From Eutreptiella sp. 'Long Island Sound 2002' (taxonomy: Eukaryota; Euglenozoa; Euglenophyceae; Eutreptiales; Eutreptiaceae), in NCBI GenBank assembly GCA_964036045.1, contig OZ038384.1, positions 31,787,771 to 31,851,770 of the forward strand: a DNA stretch of 64,000 bases, given 5' to 3'. Position numbers and translations under genes: made by a program. Every line of letters begins with the position of its first letter. Within the stretch, counting starts at the first letter, position 1. Below are positions 54,906 through 64,000 of this stretch, one piece after another. Under the pieces are notes generated by a model that was not told the origin of the DNA, made no database searches, and saw only the letters and a program-made list of their open reading frames with translations.

Positions 54906-57436
54906 CTATCGCTGCATAAACAGCGTTTTAGAAAACGTCCTGACCAAGGGCCAGGGCGGAGCAATACTTCCAATGCAGGACACAAATCTCGAGGAGCTGA
55001 AAAAAAAAGAAAATGGAACCAACAGGGAGTGAATCCTGTGGTTTAGCGAAGAATGTAGCGATTTAAGAAGTCAAACCGCTAAAAATTGACCAAACAACGT
55101 TGGAAATCGTCATTTTAAGAATAAAACCTAAAGTCGCAGACAAGCGCAACAGAAGCGGACTCCAGAAAAGGAGTTGCGCAAGCGTAAACGGCTCTAGAAA
55201 AAAAGGTATGAGCCGTAGTTTTTGAAGTTGTATAAGACATTTTTGCACAGCTCCATCAAAAGTTTTATAAACTGTAGGAAAAAGTATTGAAAAGAATCCC
55301 ACACCACAGAGCACGTGGACAACCCACCTCTCAGGTGTGTCAGTGTCATTTCACACGCATGCATTGCGTTTGTGTTGGTTGCTTCGTTAAAACGTTAGGG
55401 TTGTCACCGCTGTGTTCTTTGGGGGTTTGGGCGCTCACCTCCTTTGCTCTGCACAGGTCAAAACAGAGATGAAAGGTATGCGAAGCGAATGGAGCACACA
55501 GCGCGCACGTAGGGTTAGGGTAAGCGCTGTGCTCGCGATGCATGTGCCTAATTCAGGCATTTACACGTTGTGTTGCTTTCCCTGTGCCCTAATCCACCCT
55601 TGTCTTCTCTTCACAGGTTGGAAAAGAAAGTGCTTGCTCGTGTTTGTGTTGTCGTAGCGCTAAAATAGGGCTGCTTAAAACGCGTAGACTTGTTTTGCGC
55701 TGTGCAGCACGCCATTCTCTCTCCTCTTTCAGCAGGGAACAAAGTAAGAAGAGCGTGCATGACACCCAATGCATGAATCCCTTAGGGTTGTTTATAAATC
55801 GCCGTAGTCTTGTGTAAACGCTTAGGGTCGTTTTGTGCTCGTGTTACCTCCGGCATTCACATGATGCGTGGTGAGTAAGGTAGGTAACCCCAGGAGGAGC
55901 TCACCTCTTGGTTGAGTCAAGCTATGGTTGGTTGCTATGGGTAAGATTAGGAGAAATGCTAAACCTGTGCATACCTGTGCATGCATGTTGCGCATTAAAG
56001 GGTAGGCCACGCGTGTTGCGCACGGTTAAACCCTTGTTTAGGTTACCCAGGGACACCACCATACGTTGTTTAAGTGACGGATGGAATTCCTTAAGCTTGC
56101 TTGCCCGTAACCTGGTCAGTGGACAGTGTATTATAGGGCAGCCTGAGAAGCGTATAATACGTGGAGGCTGTCTTGGTTCCTTCGCCACCTGCCAGGTCCA
56201 TCCGCCTTTGCTTTACAGGCGGGCAGGTGAGGGTGATTGGTGCAGCTGCAGTTGCCTTCGGCAACTTTGAACTTTTCTGCCCAAGCTGAAACGGGCGCTG
56301 ATCACACAATCAACAAACTGCAACTCAACCTGGAGTGGCGAGTGCAGTCCGACATCTTCGACATACACGCTGTGCACGCAAATTGAGCACTACTTTCCTC
56401 CAGGCCCTGACAGGCAAACGCGTAGTGGCGTCCCTGTTAGGCCAGAGTTGCTTAGTAGCGCTGTGTTCTCTTGTTCTTTCACAGGAGGGACCTCTTTGAC
56501 ATGAACGCCCAGTAGCGTGTGTAGGTGCCAGGGTCAGCAAGCCTGGCAGGTGATGAGTGCAAGTGCTGAGTGCTCACCCTGCCTTCGAAGGCTGATGCTG
56601 GCGTTAGTGAGTGTAGTGTAGTGGTGTCTCCTGTCCCGCGTGCTTTTCCACGTGGGCAGGGGAGTGCGTTAGCTTTTGGCCCTTAGAAAAATGGGCGTTT
56701 TGTATGCCCTTAGCACACATGGCAACCCTCCCCTTCTAGTAGGTAGGGGTTTTTCCATCTTTCCCCAAGGTTAGGCGCCAGCACGGAAACTGGGCGCCAT
56801 AGGAGTGGTAATAGTACCTGATTGGGACCTTCGGTCTGACGTCAGCTAAGCCCGGTCTCCGGGAGCCACGACAGGGAGAGAAGTGAGACACATACAGACA
56901 TACGTAGCACACTTAGGGGTATGGTAAACCCTGTAAGGAAGGGTAGAACCCCATGGGTCTGGACCAGTCAGGGGTCCTAAGTGTGGGCACGCTTGTCCCC
57001 AAGGAGGGTGGACACAACTTGCTTGATAACACCTTGCTTGTCATTCTCCCCCGGAGTAATAAGCCACCGCTCTTTGCTGGCTCCCCAAGGTCATTACATC
57101 AGGGCAGTTCCCATGCAACACATGGTCAACAAGGCACACACTCGCTGGGTGGCTGCAAACCTGTTAAGCGGCCATCTGGCTCACGCTGATAACCATAGGT
57201 ATGGGACTGCAGGGCACAGCCAGGGCAGGAACAGTGCACCGCAAGCAGCGGATGTGTAGGTGTTTGGAGCGCGGAACCCGATTGAGGGTGGGAGTTAATA
57301 CGTTCACTGTAACTGCAGCTCTACAGGAGTTCTGAGCCTGTCCTGGCACACACTGAGTAGGTCTAGCTGTTCTGCACAAGAGTGCTCACCGCCCCATCGG
57401 AGGTTAGGAAACAGTCAATAGACTGACACAGTGAGA
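54906..57436. other. Spacer, possibly including the LTR-2 3' LTR
   Basis: No coding region I can support. Scattered TTAGGG-like words (55395, 55510, 55787, 55828) do not form an array. On minus, an A-rich GGAAAAAGAAAAAC tract follows the LTR-2 stop and could be its polypurine tract; the LTR limits cannot be set without the 5' copy. Confidence 0.35.
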
Positions 57437-58018
57437 TTAGTTTTTCTTTTTCCGCTGGGACAGGGTCTCAGCACGGGTTAGTAGCTGTCCCTCGTTTTTC
57501 TCGACGAGGTAAGAACGAAAGATGGGGTTTATACTCCCATCTCGCTGTATAAAGGCGGACATGGATTCCCAGGTCGCCTCAGCTAGCCCATAGCCATCCC
57601 ATAGGGTTGGGAACTTCCAGCCCTGCTCATACTCGTGGCGTGCAATACCTGCAACCACGTAGTAGCCATCGACTGCCATCTCATCGGCAGTCATCCCCTC
57701 GAGTTCGTCCACCTCCTCTGGGCCGGCAGTGTTCACTAGGTCGATACGCTTGACCTCACTGTCGCAGAGGCGCCATTCATCCCAGGACAAATCGTCAGCG
57801 GAGCGATAGTGCGTCAACTGTTTAGGCACACAAAGCAGTTCACCACCTAGACGTGGACTGCACCTGACAGGGATCCTAGATCCATCTATCCTGATGATAC
57901 GATGGGGCCCAAAATAAGGGTCCTGTAGACAGTTACGTGGCCAGGAGGGTAGGCGTGAATGGTGCACCAAAACAAGGTCACCAACCTTGAAACTGGCAGG
58001 CCGCCGTGGGCGATTCCG
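57437..58018 (-). pseudogene. pol: Integrase C-terminus and chromodomain (LTR-2)
   Basis: In frame with the integrase across a TGA at 58019, the text reads FKVGDLVLVHHSRLPSW, GPHRIIRIDGSRIPVRCS (GPY/F-like barrel) and then a chromodomain from DGYYVVAGIARHEYEQGW through LWDGYGLAEATWESMSAFI to FRSYLVE (about residues 102-156 of the frame opening at 57970). The aromatic cage residues Tyr, Trp and the ATWE motif are present. Chromodomains of chromoviruses bind methylated histone tails and steer integration. Confidence 0.8.
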
Positions 58019-58905
58019 TCAGCTCAGCTCACGGTCACGGATAGGTCTCAGGTTAGTCCCAGCCTGGTTACCCATAGACTGCTTGTTTTCCAGCCAATCC
58101 CCAACCAGGCTCTTGAAGTCCTCAGGAAAGGGGGTTTTGAAGAAGCAAGCAGGTCGTCCTCCATGAAACAGCTCGTGGGGGGTGAAACCCGTAGAAGAGC
58201 TCCTCTGAGAGTTCATGGTCAGCACTGCCCAGGGCACTAGGCGTACCCAGTCTTTGATACATTCCTGTTTCATCAAGATTCTCAGGTTCTGTTCCGCCAC
58301 ACGGTTTTGTCTCTCACAAAGAGGGTTAGAGGTGTGGGTATAGGGCACACCTGTGGTTACCTCAACGTTGAGGGCATTGAGCACTCGTTTGTACCATCCA
58401 GTGTCACTGCGGATGCGTACATCCTCATCAGAGTGCACCTGCTTAGGTGCTCCATAGGGTTGGAACCATTGTTCGACCAACATTTTCACGGTCTGCTCAC
58501 CTGTGATTTTCTTATTGCAAGGGAACACACGGGTGAAGCAAGACAGGCCACAGGTGACCACTAGGCAACTATCATAGCCGCCGAAGAGAGGTAGGCCGTG
58601 GATGAGATCCACATAAAGAAGAGAGGTAGTACAAAGGGGTATGGGTAAGCTGGAAATCAGTCCCCTATCCCTACTGTCACTCTGCTTGCTGGCATGACAG
58701 CCACAAGCATCCACAATGGTCTGCATACGAGACCTCAGTTCAGTCAAGGTTCGCCTAGAGTGGAAACACTCACGGAAGAAGTTCACTGAGCGATTAGCGC
58801 CAGTGTGACCTGAGCTGAGATCGGACCACTGTAGGCACCCATCAAGTCGGGCCTCAGGCACGACAATACGGTCCTCGTAGAAGAGGTACTGGTGTTTTTA
58901 TACCA
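58019..58905 (-). pseudogene. pol: Integrase core (LTR-2)
   Basis: Begins (after a frameshift near 58905) with QYLFYEDRIVVPEARL, then a zinc-binding region SSGHTGANRSVNFFRE ... DACGCHASK, and the catalytic core: LLYVDLIHGLP (Asp), KQVHSDEDVRIRSDTGWYKR (Asp) and HTSNPLCERQNRVAEQ (Glu). DDE residues are complete. The frame ends with TGA at 58019, read here as a mutated Arg codon because the next codons continue in frame. Confidence 0.8.
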
Positions 58906-59647
58906 CTCGTGCCCGTCAATGACACGGGGTTTGAGTCCAGTGCTGAGGGTGTGGAGAACTTCTTTATACTCTGACTGATAGTCAGTTAGGCTCCAACCCT
59001 TGAGGATTCCAGCAGTCCGCATGGACAGGTCAAGCTTGACATCCATACGCTGGAAAGGCTGTTTGGCGAGTGCCTCAAAGCTCGCACCAATAAGCGCATC
59101 GAAGTTATTGCGCGATATATAGTCAGACAGTTCATTTTTGATACCAGGGATGTGATGGACTGTCAGCCTGAACTGGCTCAGGTAAGTCCACCACCCCTTT
59201 AGTCTCGCTTTCTCCGGTGACGGGCCCTTCTGAAAAGACTTCACCAGATCCTGGTCACAGAGCCAGACAATAGGATTAAATCCCAATAGTCGGAACTGCG
59301 ATGAGAGCACCAACATACCGGCCAGGAGTTCCTGGTCGTAGGTGCTGTAATTTGAACGCGCTTGGTTCCATTTCCAGTTCCAGTGTCCCAGTGGCACAAG
59401 CCGCCAATCACCCGTAGGATACTCATGCTTCAAGGAGCCATCACGGTTCAGTCCGCTAGTACGATAATGGCAGTGGGTTAGTTCAGCTGGGTTAAGCTCC
59501 TGCCATTGGTGGATCGCCCGCCCCCCCCCATACATCACTGGCATCAGTGATCAGGACTATCTCGCCCTTAGGGCGGGGTACCCCCAGGCAGTTGGAGGAG
59601 GCAATTTTCTTCTTCCACTCCTGGAAACACTCCTCCTCTCTGGCGGT
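58906..59647 (-). pseudogene. pol: RNase H and linker (LTR-2)
   Basis: Around 59580 the sense LITDASDV supplies the first catalytic Asp, after which a run of ten G (minus strand) shifts the frame. 59544-58906 continues with NYSTYDQELLAGMLVLSSQF (Glu), NPIVWLCDQDLVKSFQKG (Asp) and VHHIPGIKNELSDYISRN (final Asp), matching Gypsy RNase H, then a linker to the integrase zinc region. Confidence 0.75.
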
Positions 59648-60802
59648 TCACCTCCAGGGAGTAGACGTTTTGTTTAGGTCAGTGAGAGGGGCAGAGGAGT
59701 AGGTAAAATTGTGGATGTGGCGCGTATGGAAGTTACAGGCGCCCACAAAACATCTCACGTCGTGTAGACGCTTCTTAGGGTCATCGCGCATCTGCATGTC
59801 CTGTAGGGGCTGCATCTTAGACGCAGCTGGTTTCCACCAGCCGTACCCCACGTCGAAGCCCAAATGCTCCAGCTCCTCTTTCATGAACTCGCATTTTTCC
59901 AGTTTGATTCGGAGATGGTTTTCCTGACAAACAATGGAAAATTCACGGAGGAGAAGAACATGGTCCTCTTGGGTATTAGTACCCAAACTGACGTCATCGA
60001 TGTATACCTCCATTTCTGCACCTGGAGGAATCAACTCCTGTACTAGAGGCCTGTGCCTCAGTATGTACAAAGTTTTGTTCATTAGTTCCTGGAAGAGTGT
60101 TGGGGCATTAGCCACCCTGAAAGGCATGACCTTTCACTTAAACACGCGACCCTTAGGGGTTATAAAAGCCAGCAGTTCCTGAGCTGCGGCGGTTAGGTCT
60201 ACCTGGAAGAAACCACTCCGTTTGTCCATTTTGGTCTTGTACCGGCATTTGGCAATACGCTCCAGGGTATTTTCCATGTTGGAAATACTCCTTGAGTGGT
60301 TTTGGGTTTTCTTGTTGACCTCACCATAGTCAACAACAAATCGTAGGGCAGTCGATCCTGTTTTAGCAACCAGGAAGCAGGGACTGCAGTGATGGGGGTA
60401 GTCTCCCTTCTTATATTCTTCCACGAGGCCAGAATCCTTACATTCCTGGATCTGGCGCTCGATTTCTTCAACCTGTTCCTGAGGAGCCAGGTAGGGACGA
60501 TGCCTCACTCGCGTCTTCTCAAATTCAGGTTTCAGTTTCAGGTCCATCTGGACCAGTTTTTTACAGGAAAGGCGAGGCGGCAGGGCGCCGAACACCTCCT
60601 CATAGGTTAGGAGCAGTTTGTTTAGTCGGAGGTCAAGGTTAAGATTCTGGATTTCCTGCAGGAAATCCTCCTCAGCATTGAGGTTGCTCTTTCCATGCTC
60701 TTTCTTTTTCTGCCAATCAGCAGTTTCGGCAGTTACTGCACCATCGTCCCACTCAGGGGGACACTGCTGCCCATAGCGCAGAGAATACACTAGGGGTATC
60801 AT
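59648..60802 (-). pseudogene. pol: Reverse transcriptase (LTR-2)
   Basis: Reads VRHRPYLAPQEQVEEIERQI, HHCSPCFLVAKTGSTALRFV, VDYGEVNKKTQ, KMDKRSGFFQVDL (motif A; the first Asp position holds within KTKMDKRSGF), FITPKGRVFK, then TGA at 60134 in place of the Trp usual in this motif, MPFRVANAPTLFQELM (motif B), MEVYIDDVSLGT (motif C, Tyr-Ile-Asp-Asp intact) and a thumb with FVGACNFHTRHIHNF. The upstream 45 bases of the open frame (60847-60803) are LINE-B tail, so the apparent N-terminus is chimeric. Confidence 0.85.
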
Positions 60803-63800
60803 AGGTAGGTAGGTATCTTCAGGGGCTCGGGATGCCTCCTTTGACAATGCAGGAAGAAGGTCTTACCAAGGGGACGTCCTATCTCTCCCACTGCCGTATG
60901 TCAGGTGCCTCTTGAGCCGCTCCCACAAGTGCTTGGGAAGGCATTGTCGCGGCCACCCGGTCCATGTGTCCCAGGTGGGAGGGTGTCCCCACATGTGTCC
61001 ATGGGTAGGGCCACATGCCCCCTCCTTTGGGCGGCAGACTTTGGGGCTGCCCAGTCGTGTGGAGTATCTCGCACCACAAAGGGGTATTGCTCCCGCTTGT
61101 CTACGGTACGACCGCCTCACCCTTGTGGCTTGAGTTGCGGGGCCACTCTGTTGGCAGGCGACCCCCTCCTGGACTGTGTACCGGCTCGCCTGTCACCGGT
61201 TGCTTCCATGGCTCCGGGTGACGTTTGCCATGGTCCCCGATGCAGCCTGGCCGGGCTCGGACCAGTGGCCTTGGAGTACCGCTCCTGCCACTGGCCCGGT
61301 GGGTCGGCTGGGTCGCCCCACTGCGTCCGACCTATGGGGTGTCGGTTCTTTCCTGTCCCTCCGCCGCCCTACGTGTGTGCGGTGTCCTGGGCAACTTGGC
61401 TCCTGTTCACCGTTGCGCCCGCTCGGTGTGTTGCTTTGTGTGTGCGGTGTCCTGGGCCACTTGGCTCCTGTTCACCAGTGCGCCCGCTCGGTGTGTTGTG
61501 GGGTGTGTGCGGTATCCTGGGCCACTTGGCTCCTGTTCACCGGTGCGCCCGCTCGCTGTGTTGCTTTGCGTGTGCGGTGTCCTGGGCCACTTGGCTCCTG
61601 TTCACCGATGCGCCCGCTCGGTGTGTTGTCTCTTGTGTGCGGTGTCCTGGGCCACTTGGCTCCTGTTCACCGGTGTGCCCACTCCGTGTGTTGCTTTGCG
61701 TGTGCGTTGTCCTTGGCCACTTGGCTCTTGTTCACCGATGCGCCCGCTCGGTGTGTTGTCTTGTGTGTGCGGTGTCCTGGGCCCCATGGCTCCTGTTCAC
61801 CGATGCGCCCGCTCGGTGTGTTGTGTTGTGTGTGCGGTGTCCTGGGCCACGTGGCTCCTGTTCACCAGTGTGCCCGGTCAGTGTGTTGCTTTGCGTGTTC
61901 GGTGTCCTGGACCACTTGGCTCCTGTTCACTGGTGGGCCCGCTCCGTGTGTTGCTTTGCGTGTGCGTTGTCCTCGGCCACTTGGCTCCTGTTCACCGATG
62001 CGCCTGCTCGGTGTGTTGTGTTGTGTGTGCGGTGTCCTGGGCCACTTGGCTCCTGTTCACCGGTGTGTCCGCTCGGTGTGTTGTGTGGCATGTGCAGTGT
62101 CCTGGGCCACGTGGCTCCTGTTCACCGATGCGCCCGCTCGGTGTGTTGTGTTGTGTGTGCGGTGTCCTGGGCCACTTGGCTCCTGATACCAATGCGCCCT
62201 CTCGGTGTGTTGTGTTGCGTGTGCGGTGTCCTGGGCCACTTGGCTCCTGTTCACCAATGCGCCCGCTCGGTGTGTTGTGTGGTGTGTGCGGTGTCCTGGG
62301 CCACGTGGCTCCTGTTCACCGGTGCGCCCGCTCGGTGTGTTGTGTTACGTATGCGTTGTCCTGGGCCACTGGGCTTCTGTTCACCGATGCGCCCGCTCAG
62401 TGTCTTGTATGGCGTGTGCGGTGTCCTGGGCCACGTTGCTCCTGGTCACCGGTGCGCCCGCTCGGTGTGTTGCTTTGTGTGTGCCGTGTCCTGGGCCACT
62501 TGGCTCCTGTTCACCAGTGCGCCCGCTGGGTGTGTTGTGTGGTGTGTGCGGTGTCCTGGGCCACTTGGCTCCTGTTCACCGGTGCGCCCGCTCGTTGTGT
62601 TGCTTTGCGTGTGCGGTGTCCTGGGCCACTTGGCTCCTGTTCACCAATGCGCCCGCTCGGTGTGTTGTCTCGTGTGTGCGGTGTCCTGGTCCACTTGGCT
62701 CCTGTTCACTGGTGTGCCCGCTCCGTGTGTTGCTTTTCGTGTGCGTTGTCCTTGGCCACTTGGCTCCTGTTCACCGATGCGCCCGCTCGGTGCGTTCTGT
62801 TGTGTGTGCGGTGTCCTGGGCCACTTGGCTCCTGTTCACCGATGCGCCCGCTCGGTGTGTTGTGTGGCGTGTGCATGTCCTGGGCCACATCGCTCCTGTT
62901 GACCGGTGCGCCCGCTCAGTGTGTTGCTTTGCGTGTGCGGTGTCCTGGACCAATTGGCTCCTGTTCACTGGTGGGCCCGCTCCGTGTGTTGCTTTGCGTG
63001 TGCGTTGTCCTCGGCCACTTGGCTCCTGTTCACCGATGCGCCCGCTCGGTGTGTTGTGTTGTGTGTGCGGTGTCCTGGGCCACTTGGCTCCTGTTCACCG
63101 GTGTGTCCGCTCGATGTGTTGTGTGGCATGTGCAGTGTCCTGGGCCACGTGGCTCTTGTTCACCGATGCGCCCGCTCGGTGTGTTGTTGTTGTGTGTGTG
63201 GTGTCCTGGGCCACTTGGCTCCTGTTCACCAATGCGCCCGCTCGGTGTGTTGTGTGGCGTGTGCGGTGTCCTGGGCCACCTGGCTCCTGTTCACCGGTGC
63301 GCCCGCTCGGTGTGTTGCTTTGCGTGTGCGGTGTCCTGGGCCACTTGGCTCCTGTTCACGGATGCGCCCGCTCGGTGTGTTGTGTTGTTTGTGCGGTGTC
63401 CTCGGCCACTTGGCTCCTGATACCGATGCGCCCGCTCGGTGTGTTGTGTTGCGTGTGCGGTGTCCTGGGCCACTAGGCTCCTGTTCACCAATGCGCCCGC
63501 TCGGTGTGTTGTGTGGCGTGTGCGGTGTCCTCGGCCACGTGGCTCCTGTTCATCGGTGCGCCCGCTCGGTGTGTTGTGTTGTGTAAGCGTTGTCCTGGGC
63601 CACTGGGCTTCTGTTCACCGATGCGCCCGCTCAGTGTGTTGCTTTGCGTGTGCCGTGTCCTGGGCCACGTTGCTCCTGTTCACCGGTGCGCCCGCTCGGT
63701 GTGTTGCTTTGTGTGTGCGGTGTCCTGGGCCACTTGGCTCCTGTTCACCGATGCGCCCGCTCGGTGTGTTGTGTGGCATGTGCGGTGTCCTGGGCCACGT

Positions 63801-64000
63801 GGCTCCTGTTCACCGATGCGCCGGCTCGGTGTGTTGTGTTGTGTGTGCGGTGTCCTGGGCCACTTGGCTCCTGTTCACCGATGCGCCCGCTCGGTGTGTT
63901 GTGTTGTGTGTGCGGTGTCCTGGGCCACTTGGCTCCTGTTCACCGATGCGCCCGCTCGGTGTGTTGTGTGGCGTGCCCATGTCCTGGGCCACCTGGCTCC
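60803..64000 (-). mobile_element. LINE-B-type 3' end: (AGGT)3, tail and 65-bp minisatellite, running off the window
   Basis: On minus this is, from 64000 down, the 65-bp array, the conserved tail (61376-60815) and ACCT units at 60814-60803, joined to LTR-2 sequence. It is the reverse of the arrangement at 44215-47064. The element body lies beyond the window. Confidence 0.85.
61377..64000 (-). repeat. 65-bp minisatellite, about 40 units, continuing past the window edge
   Basis: CTCCTGTTCACCG recurs at steps of 65 bp (for example 61401, 61466, 61531 and 61596 for TCCTG). Occasional units carry CTGATACCGATG (for example near 62190 and 63418). Low variation compared with the array at 44215-46505. 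Confidence 0.95.

Larger units (their letters stand above)
57437..60802 (-). mobile_element. LTR-2: second Gypsy-like chromodomain element, truncated upstream
   Basis: Minus-strand pol remnant in Gypsy order: RT (60802-59648), RNase H, integrase, chromodomain, stop at 57437. Gag and protease would lie beyond 60803, but a LINE-B-type 3' end inserts there. RT sequence differs strongly from LTR-1, so these are separate families. The copy keeps the RT YIDD motif but has two in-frame stops and at least two frameshifts. Confidence 0.85.

Noticed and set aside
55380-55840. Interstitial telomere array
   Set aside because: Only scattered TTAGGG-like words, no tandem run.
60905-63476. Plus-strand Cys/Leu-rich open frames up to 731 codons
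   Set aside because: They are frames of the 65-bp minisatellite, read in all three phases; content is a 65-residue periodic pattern with no start or domain logic.
61377-64000. Regular 65-bp repeats as a possible CRISPR array
   Set aside because: Repeats are contiguous with no unique spacers and lie in a eukaryotic transposon context.

Overview
This window is eukaryotic nuclear DNA made almost entirely of nested, decayed transposable elements and tandem repeats. I found no intact single-copy host gene, rRNA gene, CRISPR array or bacterial operon. It holds chromodomain Gypsy-type LTR retrotransposons, a LINE with OTU, APE, RT and RNase H modules, and point decay by apparent C-to-T change in CG and CAG/CAA contexts. 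These together suggest a large-genomed green-lineage host (a charophyte-like alga is my best guess), but no host gene anchors this and other protists cannot be excluded.

Layout. (1) Bases 1-975, 23455-26302 and 32998 to about 36830 are one plus-strand Gypsy-like element (LTR-1): gag, zinc knuckles, retropepsin, RT, RNase H, integrase and chromodomain remnant. (2) Inside its gag sits a 22.5-kb minus-strand non-LTR element, LINE-A (988-23454), bounded by a 13-bp target-site duplication. In its reading direction LINE-A has a 65-bp minisatellite, three OTU-like repeats of which only the third keeps catalytic residues, a long linker, an APE endonuclease, RT, RNase H and a further ORF, and it ends in a (CTTA)4 tail. 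(3) Inside that last ORF is a plus-strand, apparently 5'-truncated element, LINE-B (5719-10281), bounded by a 24-bp duplication with one mismatch. LINE-B ends in a 65-bp minisatellite, a conserved 0.55-kb tail and (ACCT)4. (4) Between the gag/protease and RT parts of LTR-1 lies a 6.7-kb DNA-transposon-like insertion (26274-32997) with 29-bp inverted ends and two minus-strand, intron-containing genes: one transposase-like, one ending in a 2OG-Fe(II)-dioxygenase-like domain. Several introns are homologous to each other and to the element's subterminal GGTTCAACCG-rich blocks. They are candidate introners and, in my view, the most interesting feature here.

(5) 37-41 kb and 48-57 kb are AT-richer, mostly featureless spacer. 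They contain two 1.17-kb direct repeats, a decayed coiled-coil protein gene on the minus strand (50.0-51.1 kb), a 30-bp minisatellite and a tRNA-like relic. (6) 41.5-47.06 kb is low-complexity sequence, a 64-bp array, about 35 copies of the 65-bp minisatellite and another LINE-B-type tail. (7) 57.4-60.8 kb is a second, minus-strand chromodomain Gypsy element (LTR-2), cut at its upstream side by a LINE-B-type 3' end. About 40 more 65-bp units of that end run off the window at 64000.

Most coding relics keep one frame for hundreds of codons and are broken by isolated stop codons, nearly all explicable as C-to-T (or G-to-A) changes. A smaller number of frameshifts lie at homopolymers. None of the elements is intact in this copy.
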